A stretch of DNA of 64,000 nt from CAVQBL01 sp963710715. Lineage in GTDB: Bacteria > Pseudomonadota > Gammaproteobacteria > DSM-16500. The translations under genes and the position numbers were made by a program. Location: positions 85,524-149,523 of the forward strand of contig CAVQBL010000002.1 in assembly GCA_963710715.1 (NCBI GenBank), read 5' to 3'. Under the pieces are notes generated by a model. The model was given only the letters and a program-made list of their open reading frames with translations. It had not been told where the DNA came from and made no database searches. Positions 45,008 through 53,700 of this stretch are shown in pieces; positions within the stretch are counted from its first letter, which is position 1; each line of letters begins with the position of its first letter.

Positions 45008-46159
45008 TCATTCACAAGCAAATTCAGGAATAGTAATTAATTCATCAAAATAGGGAAAATAACAAGGCCAATGAAATTTTTGAGCCACCAGGGAAATAAA
45101 ATAATTAATAATATATTCACCATTCTCTGAATTAGTCATAATAACAATGCCATCACCACTATTTGGAAACATAAGCAATTCGTTATGATAACCTGCATTA
45201 TGCCCCGCTTTTCTAAAATTCAATGTTCTTCCAATACCATTGACCACAACTCCAAGACCATAATCCGTATTTTTTTGTCGAGTCAACATTTGTCTCGCAA
45301 CGGATTGCGAAATTATATTACTTTCTTTATCAAGATATGTGTTAGCAACATTAATAGTGAATTTTGCTATATCCGTCGGTGTTGACCATAAACCGCCAGC
45401 AGCTGCAATAGCATAATTATTCCACCCATCTCTTATCATGGTTCCATCATTTAAAAAACCTGGGACAGCATTTACACGCAATTTTTCATCCAATGGGTAT
45501 TGAAAAATGCTATGCGTCATATCTAATGGTTTAAGAATTTCATTTTCCATCCAGTTTTGAAATGGTTGCTTAGTCACATCTTCTATCAATTGTTCCAGCA
45601 CTTGAAAAGCACCACCAGAATAAAAATATTGTGTCCCTGGAGTATAAAATACTCGTATAGGTGGCGTATTAGCTGGCGGTTTTCCGTTTAACACTTCTTT
45701 TAGCGTTGGTAACTTTTCACCTTGAACATGACCAGAAAATCCAGAAACCGATAATCCAGCTGTCATAGATAGCATTTGTCTTAATGTTACAGGATTATTT
45801 TTATTATATTCATTTTTTGGAATTTTCCATGCCGTTAGTCGACCATTTACCGATTCATCAAGATTTAATTTATCGAGTGAAACTAATTTAAGAGCGCCAT
45901 AAGCACTCACGCTTTTGCTAATGGATGCAGCTTGAAAGAGTGAACTATCAGAAACTGATAATTTTGGATCAATAGATAAAGTTTTAACTGCGACAATTTT
46001 GTAATTTTTTATAATAGCATATCCCACAACAGGAACTCGATATGCTTTCATTGCAGCAATTAATTCAAGATTGATATCATTTTTTTCTGCAAAACAATTG
46101 GTAAAAAATAGTGTTACCATTCCAACTATTAAGAAAATTTTATTTATCTTTTTTAGCAT
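45008..46159 (-). CDS. Serine hydrolase of the beta-lactamase/PBP family, secreted
   Basis: 383 residues from ATG 46159; earlier ATGs lie inside the upstream gene. A signal peptide (KINKIFLIVGMVTLFFTNCF, then AEK) directs it to the periplasm. The catalytic SxxK is SISK in AASISKSVSAYGAL, the second motif is YSG in YFYSGGAFQVLEQL, and the third is HNAG in RKAGHNAGYHNELLMF. Possible roles are peptidase, esterase or peptidoglycan modification; a true beta-lactamase is less likely. It overlaps the glycosyltransferase gene by 20 bp. Confidence 0.85.
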   Translation of the reverse strand: MLKKINKIFLIVGMVTLFFTNCFAEKNDINLELIAAMKAYRVPVVGYAIIKNYKIVAVKTLSIDPKLSVSDSSLFQAASISKSVSAYGALKLVSLDKLNLDESVNGRLTAWKIPKNEYNKNNPVTLRQMLSMTAGLSVSGFSGHVQGEKLPTLKEVLNGKPPANTPPIRVFYTPGTQYFYSGGAFQVLEQLIEDVTKQPFQNWMENEILKPLDMTHSIFQYPLDEKLRVNAVPGFLNDGTMIRDGWNNYAIAAAGGLWSTPTDIAKFTINVANTYLDKESNIISQSVARQMLTRQKNTDYGLGVVVNGIGRTLNFRKAGHNAGYHNELLMFPNSGDGIVIMTNSENGEYIINYFISLVAQKFHWPCYFPYFDELITIPEFACE

Positions 46160-46832
46160 AAAGAGTTTTTTCACGCATCGCAAACCATTCAACAGCATAT
46201 TCTGTCGTTTCATATTTATTTCCAAAGTAAGGACCGCCCAATGTCCAGTGAACAATAGAGGCATCCGTACTTGGTTCATAATATCCAACTAAGTGATTCC
46301 ATTTTTTTGGCAATGATCCAATATCAGATTCATCTTGAAGCCATTTAAACTGGTGAAGCTCATGATAATCTACCGTTTTAAGATATTCAGGTGTTAACTT
46401 GCTACATTTTGCATTATTAAATAACATCACACTGGACCAATTAAATTTTGGGAAACAACTAATCGTGTTATTTAAAAATGTATGTGATCCAGGAAATGTA
46501 GGATGTTTTACAACCATCACTGAATGCATAGCATTTCTTAACATCCATAAATTAGCAATATCTTCGCGGATTAACATATCGCCATCAATAAATATAGCCC
46601 ATCCCTCAAATTGACAAAGATAGGGAACTAAAAAACGCGTAAAAGAAAAATCAGTTAATTGATTAGGTTCTCGCTTACGATCAAAAACTGACTTGAGATT
46701 GCTTAATTTAAGAGGTGTGATATTTAATGGATGACTACTCGTTTCTATAATACTTTGCGCGCAAACATGATAAGCAATAGATTCTCGAGTATCATATCCA
46801 ATAAATATGCGGATATTTTCTTCTTTAACCAT
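46140..46832 (-). CDS. Glycosyltransferase (GT-A fold, GT8-like)
   Basis: 230 residues from ATG 46832; a GTG at 46838 is possible. It starts IRIFIGYDTRESIAYHVCAQ, has the DxD metal motif in WAIFIDGDML (about 80-90), and later WSSVMLFNNAKCS and HWTLGGPYF, as in sugar-nucleotide-dependent enzymes. Sugar and acceptor are unknown. It overlaps the tag stop codon, so the two genes are probably co-transcribed. Confidence 0.75.
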   Translation of the reverse strand: MVKEENIRIFIGYDTRESIAYHVCAQSIIETSSHPLNITPLKLSNLKSVFDRKREPNQLTDFSFTRFLVPYLCQFEGWAIFIDGDMLIREDIANLWMLRNAMHSVMVVKHPTFPGSHTFLNNTISCFPKFNWSSVMLFNNAKCSKLTPEYLKTVDYHELHQFKWLQDESDIGSLPKKWNHLVGYYEPSTDASIVHWTLGGPYFGNKYETTEYAVEWFAMREKTLYAKKDK

Positions 46833-46834
46833 TT

Positions 46835-47419
46835 TCACTTACCTTGCAAAGTAGAGAAACGAAAACAATTGGTTGTATGGTCATTAACCATGCCAACGGC
46901 TTGCATATATGCATAACAAATCGTGCTACCGACAAATTTAAATCCACGCTTTTTTAAATCTTTTGACATGTTGTCAGAAATGCTTGTTTGAGCAGGGACT
47001 TGTTTATGACTCTTCCAATGATTCTGAATCGGCTTTCCATCAACAAATTGCCAAATATAATTTGAAAAATTGTCGTGCTCTTCTACCACTTTCAAGTACG
47101 CTTTGGCATTTTCGATAACGGAGGCAATTTTTAGCTTATTTCTTATGATTCCTGGATTAGCGATCAATGCATCTATTTTCTTTTTATTGTAGCGAACAAT
47201 TTTTGATGGATCGAAATGATCAAAGCATGTACGATAATTTTCTCTTTTCTTTAAAACCGTTAACCAACTTAATCCTGCTTGTGCACCTTCCAAAATAAGA
47301 AATTCAAATAATAATTTATCATCATGGAGTGGTACGCCCCATTCATGATCATGGTAATGAATATAAAGAGGATCATCTGTGACCCAACTACAACGAGATA
47401 AAGAATTTTTGGCGGTCAT
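46835..47419 (-). CDS. tag: DNA-3-methyladenine glycosylase I
   Basis: 194 residues, full length. RCSWVTDDPLYIHYHDHEWG opens the enzyme with the conserved Cys and His that bind zinc; FEFLILEGAQAGLSWLTVLK and FKFVGSTICYAYMQAVGMVN with the terminal DHTTNC carry the helix-hairpin region and remaining zinc ligands. It excises 3-methyladenine from alkylated DNA. It lies between a LysE-type exporter and a glycosyltransferase on the same strand. Confidence 0.95.
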   Translation of the reverse strand: MTAKNSLSRCSWVTDDPLYIHYHDHEWGVPLHDDKLLFEFLILEGAQAGLSWLTVLKKRENYRTCFDHFDPSKIVRYNKKKIDALIANPGIIRNKLKIASVIENAKAYLKVVEEHDNFSNYIWQFVDGKPIQNHWKSHKQVPAQTSISDNMSKDLKKRGFKFVGSTICYAYMQAVGMVNDHTTNCFRFSTLQGK

Positions 47420-47428
47420 GAATTTTCC

Positions 47429-48040
47429 TTACTTCATTGAGAGCGCGAATACACTGAAAGCTAAAATAATAATTCCAGAAAATCGATTAATACTCTGCAT
47501 AGTAGCAGGAGTGAGACGATGATGCAAAATGAAAGCAACCCCTCCACTGAGGAATAACCACCAGATAGCAGAGCCAAGTATGATACCCAAAACAAGAATG
47601 ACCGCATGCGCATAGTCCGTGCTTGTAGTCCCTAACCCTAATCCTGCAAATACAGCGATAAAGGATAAAATAGTGGCTGGATTAGTTAATGTCAGTAAAA
47701 AAGTTGTACCAAAAGCATGCCAAGCAGATCGATCAGAGTTACCAGTGGATTGCGTGCGCGCGGGTGTGAAAAATAGTTTTATACCTAAATAAAGTAAGAA
47801 TAAACCGCCTATTAATCGAATCCAAAATTGATAATCCATTAAAAAAGAGGATACAGCAGTTAAACCAAAACCAGCGATCAAGCCATAAGCTCCATCTGCT
47901 AAAGCTGCTCCTAAACCAGTCATTAATCCAATTTTAAATCCCTCGTGAAGTGACCTCTGAATGCAAAGCACACCGATAGGGCCAACAGGCGCCGCTATCG
48001 CAAATCCAATGATTAACCCTTGGGTGAAGAGAGTAAGCAT
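47429..48040 (-). CDS. LysE/RhtB-family amino acid exporter
   Basis: 203 residues with six hydrophobic helices. FAIAAPVGPIGVLCIQRSLH is the family hallmark in helix 1; GAALADGAYGLIAGFGL and LTLTNPATILSFIAVFAGLG follow. It exports amino acids or small polar metabolites from the cytoplasm. It lies 9 bp upstream of tag on the same strand, so the two probably share a transcript. Confidence 0.92.
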   Translation of the reverse strand: MLTLFTQGLIIGFAIAAPVGPIGVLCIQRSLHEGFKIGLMTGLGAALADGAYGLIAGFGLTAVSSFLMDYQFWIRLIGGLFLLYLGIKLFFTPARTQSTGNSDRSAWHAFGTTFLLTLTNPATILSFIAVFAGLGLGTTSTDYAHAVILVLGIILGSAIWWLFLSGGVAFILHHRLTPATMQSINRFSGIIILAFSVFALSMK

Positions 48041-48056
48041 AGGGAATTTTACCTTA

Positions 48057-48085
48057 TTGTGTTAAAATAGAACAGTTTTTATAAT
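48057..48085 (+). promoter_or_regulatory. Predicted sigma-70 promoter before the palindrome and GNAT
   Basis: TTGTGT, a 17-bp spacer, then TATAAT. The expected transcription start, about 7 nt downstream (48092), is the first base of the 144-bp palindrome, so the GNAT mRNA would begin with that structure. Confidence 0.6.
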
Positions 48086-48091
48086 AGCATA

Positions 48092-48235
48092 GGGTCTGTT
48101 TACATTTCGCTATGCCGAGTCAGAAAGCATCGATTTTCGAGAACCGCAGCGCAGCATATGTTGGTAATATGTGAGCAGCGGATCGCAGAAAATCGATGCT
48201 TTCTGACTCGGCAGAGTAGAAATGTAAACAGACCC
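48092..48235. repeat. 144-bp imperfect palindrome
   Basis: The arms begin GGGTCTGTTTACATTTC, continue with a perfect GCCGAGTCAGAAAGCATCGA block and TTTTC, then GC-rich inner arms, and mirror to the same bases on the right (ending GAAATGTAAACAGACCC). Only short asymmetric bulges interrupt the pairing. It fills most of the gap between lysE and the GNAT gene. It could be a mobile palindromic element, a structured 5' leader, or both. Confidence 0.9.
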
Positions 48236-48266
48236 GCGACTACATCCACAAAAAATAGGAGCCCCC

Positions 48267-48986
48267 ATGAATAAAAATGAATTCAATCAGCCTATAGGCC
48301 ATACTTTAAAGAAATGGCAACCAGCTAAAACTCCCCAAAAAACAAATATACTTGGAACTCATATTACATTAGAACCACTCCACCCAGATAAACATGGACC
48401 AACATTATTTGATTTGTTTCATATTGATAATAGCATATGGACATATCTTCCCTATGGTCCTTTCGATACATATGATGAATTTTATGCTTGGTTAATCAGC
48501 ATGGCAAAAGTTAATGATCCATTCCCGTATGCAATCTTGAGTAATAAAACAAAAACCCCTATTGGTATTGCTACTTTCTTGCGGATCACTCCGGAACATA
48601 GCGCCATAGAAGTTGGGCATCTCTTATTTTCCAAAGATTTAAAAAAGACACCTGCGGCTACAGAAGCTATGTATTTAATGATGCATCATGCTTTTGAAGA
48701 ACTTGGTTATAGAAGATATGAGTGGAAATGCGATTCATTTAATCAACCGTCACGAAATGCAGCAGAGCGATTAGGATTTAAATTTGAGGGGACATTTAGA
48801 AATCATATGGTTTACAAAAATCGCAGCCGTGATACTTTTTGGTTTTCAATCACTGATAGTGAATGGCCAGCGTTAAAATTACGCTTGCAAAAATGGTTAA
48901 ATCCAAATAATTTTGATACTCATGGAAACCAAAAATCAAGTTTGAGAGAGATGGATGATCAAGCTTTAGAGTCGGCTACTTTGTAA
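48267..48986 (+). CDS. GNAT acetyltransferase (RimJ/RimL type)
   Basis: 239 residues; AGGAG lies 6 nt before the ATG. It resembles RimL-like N-terminal acetyltransferases: HITLEPLHPDKHGPTLFDLF, then IGIATFLRITPEHSAIEVGH, EAMYLMMHHAFEELGYRRYE and CDSFNQPSRNAAERLGFKFE, then EGTFRNHMVYK. The acceptor is unknown. It stands alone on the plus strand, with a long palindrome as its probable 5' leader. Confidence 0.88.
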   Translation: MNKNEFNQPIGHTLKKWQPAKTPQKTNILGTHITLEPLHPDKHGPTLFDLFHIDNSIWTYLPYGPFDTYDEFYAWLISMAKVNDPFPYAILSNKTKTPIGIATFLRITPEHSAIEVGHLLFSKDLKKTPAATEAMYLMMHHAFEELGYRRYEWKCDSFNQPSRNAAERLGFKFEGTFRNHMVYKNRSRDTFWFSITDSEWPALKLRLQKWLNPNNFDTHGNQKSSLREMDDQALESATL

Positions 48987-49257
48987 ACGGTGCATAAATC
49001 ATTTTCTTTATGCCGATATTTTTTAAAAATTGATTATCATGCGAAATAACTACCATTGCACCTTGATAATGGCTCAAAGCTGACTCAATACTCGCAATAC
49101 TATTTAAATCTAAATGATTGGTGGGCTCGTCCAAAATAAGTAATTGTGGAGAATGCTTAGATAATAAAACACAGGCGAGTAAAGCGCGTAATCTTTCCCC
49201 TCCACTCAATTCTTTTACTAACTTCGCCGCTCTGGATTGCTTCGTCGCGAAGAGCAC
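48976..49257 (-). pseudogene. ABC-F ATPase, C-terminal fragment
   Basis: About 85 residues with the signature VKELSGGERLRALLACVLLS, Walker B LLILDEPTNHLDL and the H-loop VVISHD, all from the second nucleotide-binding domain of an ABC-F protein (Uup/EttA-like ribosome factors). The first ~450 residues are absent. The apparent N-terminus (MLFATKQSRAA) is encoded by a palindromic repeat at 49231-49275 that marks the break. Confidence 0.8.
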
Positions 49258-49275
49258 GCTCCTCGCAATGACGGG
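49231..49275. repeat. Palindromic REP-like repeat
   Basis: TCTGGATTGCTTCGTCGCGA through CCTCGCAATGACGGGC is the widespread GATTGCTTCGTCG...CTCGCAATGACG-type palindrome found in many bacterial genomes. It abuts the ABC-F fragment and supplies its apparent first codons. Confidence 0.6.
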
Positions 49276-49315
49276 CTACGCTAACGGCCAGTCCAAATTA
49301 GAACTGAAAAGAACT

Positions 49316-50440
49316 CTACTTTTTCACAGCAATAAATAATCCATCATAAATATTTCGAACACTCTTTGGATCACGAGGCACTCCGGGTCCTTTATAATCA
49401 GAGTTGCTAACAACATTCAGCGGATATTCTTTTGGATCGCTTGCAGCAATATAGAGAGTGGTTGAGCCACCTTGATCCATACTGATTGCATTACTTACTT
49501 TAAGATATTTTATCATCAGCTCAGCCATTTCCTGGGCATTCATCCCTCCTAAGTTTCTCGCAGGATGTATAAACGAGTTATTATTTCCATCTACAGTAAA
49601 GAAAACGAATTGTGCAGGCTTGCCACCCGCATCATTAATAATACCCACTGCTGCATTTGCTGAAAATTCTATCGTTGGAAATAGATTTTCATCTCGATGA
49701 CTGGGCATACCCGGGATTCCGGATACATCCAACTTTCCATCCGTCACTAAATTTGGTCCGGCGCCGAATGCATCAGGGTAAATTTCTTTACCTTGTTTAT
49801 CCTTAATTGTATAAGCTTTATCATGATCTACGAATGTAATGTATGGAGCATTGGCACCTGTTAACACTAATACAGAACGTGGTTGTTCAAAAGCTTTGCC
49901 CAAAGTTTTCGTGAGCGCACAATTTACAGCATGCAAAGCCCCATGATGCTGCAACAAACTGTCACCCATGCTATCGCCTGGTTTTGGTCTATCAGTATTT
50001 TTATCAAGACAAATATTGTCATTAAAACCTTTGGAATCATTTCTAAAAAAATAACCGCCATTGATTCCTGAAATTACGGTATATTCTGAACTTAAGCTAT
50101 TTGCAATTTCGGGAAGCTTAGCAAGTTGATTTTCGGTTTGAGCATGATAAGGAATAATTTGAATCTCTGGATCATTAACAGGTGCATATACAACATTAAT
50201 GTTTAAAGTTCTTGGAAACAGTTTACCGGCAATTTTACTAAACAGATATCCATCACACGTTAGTGTTTGCCAAATCACTTTATCTTTATAAATTTTACTT
50301 GTTTTACCTACGCTACAACTCAATGTTGATTCCTGCCCAAGGGTGATCTGCATTTTATTTTGTGTATTAGCGTATAAAGATGTCGAAACCAGTAAAAAAG
50401 CGCAGGGAGTAACTAAGAGATAATTGATAATTTTCTTCAT
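49316..50440 (-). CDS. Phosphodiester glycosidase family protein (NAGPA-like), secreted
   Basis: 374 residues. A signal peptide (KKIINYLLVTPCAFLLVSTS, cleavage near LYANT) is followed by a DUF2233/NAGPA-type domain: TVISGINGGYFF, YPDAFGAGPNLVTDGKLDVS, AAVGIINDAGGKPAQFVFFT and NAISMDQGGSTTLYI. Relatives cleave N-acetylglucosamine phosphodiesters or act on cell-wall glycans outside the inner membrane. It ends 60 bp from the ABC-F fragment. Confidence 0.88.
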   Translation of the reverse strand: MKKIINYLLVTPCAFLLVSTSLYANTQNKMQITLGQESTLSCSVGKTSKIYKDKVIWQTLTCDGYLFSKIAGKLFPRTLNINVVYAPVNDPEIQIIPYHAQTENQLAKLPEIANSLSSEYTVISGINGGYFFRNDSKGFNDNICLDKNTDRPKPGDSMGDSLLQHHGALHAVNCALTKTLGKAFEQPRSVLVLTGANAPYITFVDHDKAYTIKDKQGKEIYPDAFGAGPNLVTDGKLDVSGIPGMPSHRDENLFPTIEFSANAAVGIINDAGGKPAQFVFFTVDGNNNSFIHPARNLGGMNAQEMAELMIKYLKVSNAISMDQGGSTTLYIAASDPKEYPLNVVSNSDYKGPGVPRDPKSVRNIYDGLFIAVKK

Positions 50441-50799
50441 GAGATATCCTTTTTTATCGTAGATTTCACTATTTGAGTATCTGCAGTAGTAAGCTGTATT
50501 TGTAGCATTGCCTTACATTCACTGTCAAGAATAAAACAATAGCCTTTAGATCGCGCGACGAATGCTCACAATTGTAGACAACATAAGGCATTGATATATT
50601 TATAGATATTTTTATATTTGATTATTTATTATACAATATTAGCAGGCATCCTTCAGTATTCATCTATATATACTATAAATATACTATAATTAATTTAGTA
50701 AATAATAACAAAAACATAGTTTAACTTTACTATCATCAAGATCATATCAAAATAAGGGAACAAATAACTTTAACCTATAGCGAAATCGAGTAAACCACT
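50441..50799. other. AT-rich divergent intergenic region
   Basis: 359 bp between two divergent genes. No gene is found. 50680-50700 holds a double ATACTATA-like direct repeat (ACTATAAATATACTATAATT). Promoters for both genes should lie here, but I cannot choose among the many AT-rich hexamers. Confidence 0.5.
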
Positions 50800-53700
50800 A
50801 TGATAAATTTATCGGGTTATAAAGTTTTATCACAGATTTATTCTGGTAAATCAGTTAGTGTTTACCGCGGTATTTGGCTGGAAAAAAATCTCCCAGTTAT
50901 TCTAAAAATATTGAATGCGGAGTACCCCTCACAAGAAGATATTGCTCGCTTAAAGCATGAATATAATTTGATTAAAGATTTAACTTTACCTTCTGTCATT
51001 CATGCTTACAAATTAGAAAAGATTGAACATCGTTATGCACTCGTATTGGAAGATATACCCAATAGCACAACATTAACTGATTTTCTCACTCAACAAGAAA
51101 TGAGCGTAGAATTATTCTTGTTTATTGCATTACGACTCTCGAATATTTTACAAGAAATACATGCGGCGCACATTATTCACAAAGACATTAATCCAAATAA
51201 TATTATTATTTCCAAAGATGGTAGCCAAATTAAAGTCATTGATTTCAGTATTGCCACAGAACTCTCACAAGAAAAACAAGAAATTACCAGTCCAGAAGGA
51301 TTGGAAGGAACTTTACCTTATATATCTCCAGAGCAAACTGCACATATGAATCGTGTGATTGATCGTCGCACCGATCTTTATTCATTAGGAATAATATTCT
51401 ATTTAATGCTGACTGGACAACTCCCATTTGAAGCGCGCGACCCAGATGAATGGGTGTATTTTCATATTGCTAAACGTCCAAGACCTCCAAAAGAACTTAA
51501 TGGGCAAGTACCAGATACCATTTCTAATATCGTAATGAAATTATTGGCAAAAGCACCAGAAGATCGTTATGCAAGCGCATACGGTTTAGCAGCAGATTTA
51601 GAACACTTCATGCTACCTTGGCAACAAAAGCAGGAAGCTACTTCATTTCCATTGGGTGAAAAAGATCGCACGAGTATATTTCAAATTCCACAAAAACTTT
51701 ATGGCAGAGAAATCGAAGTAGAGCAACTCATGGCAGCATTCACAAAAACCAGCCAAGGTACGCGAGAATTATTGCTGGTTCGCGGTTATGCAGGTATTGG
51801 TAAAACATCATTGATTAATGAAATCCATAAACCCGTTGTGAGAAAACATGGATATTTCATTTCTGGAAAATTCGAGCAATTTAAGCAAAATGTTCCTTAT
51901 TACGGATTGATTCAAGCTTTCCGTCAATTGATAAGACGCTTGTTAACTGAAAATCGAAAGCGCATCAACTTTTGGAAAGAAAGATTAACTCGATCCTTAG
52001 CACCCAATGGCCAAGTCATCATTGAAGTCATTCCTGAGGTTGAATGGCTCATTGGCAAACAACCATCTGCGCCTAAGCTCCCTGCTTCAGAAGCACAAAG
52101 TCGATTTGAAGTTGTATTTTTTGATTTTGTACAAACATTTTGTCAAGAAGACCATCCTATTGTCATTTTTTTAGATGACTTACAATGGGCAGATTTAGCT
52201 TCGTTTGATTTAATCAAAAAATTATTAAAAGATAATGAATTAAAATATTTGTTGATGGTTGGAGCATACAGAGGTAACGAAGTTAGCGCCGGACATCCGT
52301 TATTAGAAATGCTAGATGATTTAAGTAAATTTGACGTGCCAATGGATACTCTACAAATGAAACCTTTGAGCTTCATGAATATAAAACAATTAGTAGCAGA
52401 TACATTAAATATTAACCGTGATATAGATCAATTAGTAGAATTGATCTTTGAAAAAACGGCAGGAAATCCTTTTTTCTGCAACACTTTTTTAACCATGTTG
52501 CATGATGAAAAATACCTTATTTTCGATACACAACGCGAAAAATGGGTTTGGGATATCTCTGCTATTCGATCACTCAATATTACGGATAATGTGGTGGACT
52601 TATTAATCAATAAAATTGAAAAGTTACCTCAAGAAGCTCAAGAAATCTTAAAAATTTCTGCTTGTATCGGTAACGAATTTGATTTGAAAACCGTTGCCAT
52701 CGTGAGCGAGACTTCGCCAACTGAAGCAGCAAAAAAATTGTGGCCAGCATTATCAGAAAATCTTGTTACCCCGTTATCCGGAAACTACAAATTAATCATG
52801 GTAGACTCTGATTATGCTGAAAGTGACAGACAAGTAATTTCATACAAATTCATGCATGACCGTATTCAGCAAGCAGCTGATGGCATGCTAACTAGCGAAC
52901 AACGCAAAGCAACTCACCTAAAACTGGGTAAATTAATGCTTATCAAGCTTTCCGATGAGGAGTTGGACGCAAAGATTTTCTCAGTGGTAAATCATTTTAA
53001 TGCTAGCTTGGATCTTATCACAGATCCTGAAGAACAGTTTAAAATTGTAAAACTCAATATCAAAGCCGGCAATAAAGCAAGAATATCTATTGCTTATAAA
53101 GAAGCCGCTAATTATTTCGAGCATGCAATTAAACTATTAGGGGAAAATGCTTGGCAAACACACTATCCGGAAAGCTTAGAGTCGCACATAAGATACGCTG
53201 AACTTCTCCATCTATCAGGCAAATTTACTGAAGCCAGTGAGGAGTTTGAAAAACTCATTGAAAGAGCAAATACTCCTCTCGATAAAGCGCGTATTCTTAT
53301 GTTTCAAACTATCTCATACGCAACGCATTCGCAATGGGAAAAATCGATTGATGCTGGACTTAAAGGGTTAGAAATTTTAGGCATTAAGATACAAAAACAT
53401 CCTAGCACTTTTAAAATTATTCTCGAGTTAATTCACACCAAGTGGCTACTGAAAAAAATAAAGATTACAGATATATTTAACAAACTTCCAATAATAACTG
53501 CTCCTGATAAAGTGCTCATTCTGGATTTTTATGAACGCATAGGTTTATCCGCTTATCCTGCCGATTTTAATTTAGTCGTTGTACTTATTATGCAAGCAGT
53601 TCGATATAGCATAAACAATGGATACACCGCAGCTGCAGCAGTATGCTTTGGATCATATGCCGGACTACTTGTTGCCGGGTTTCATGATTACGACACCAGC

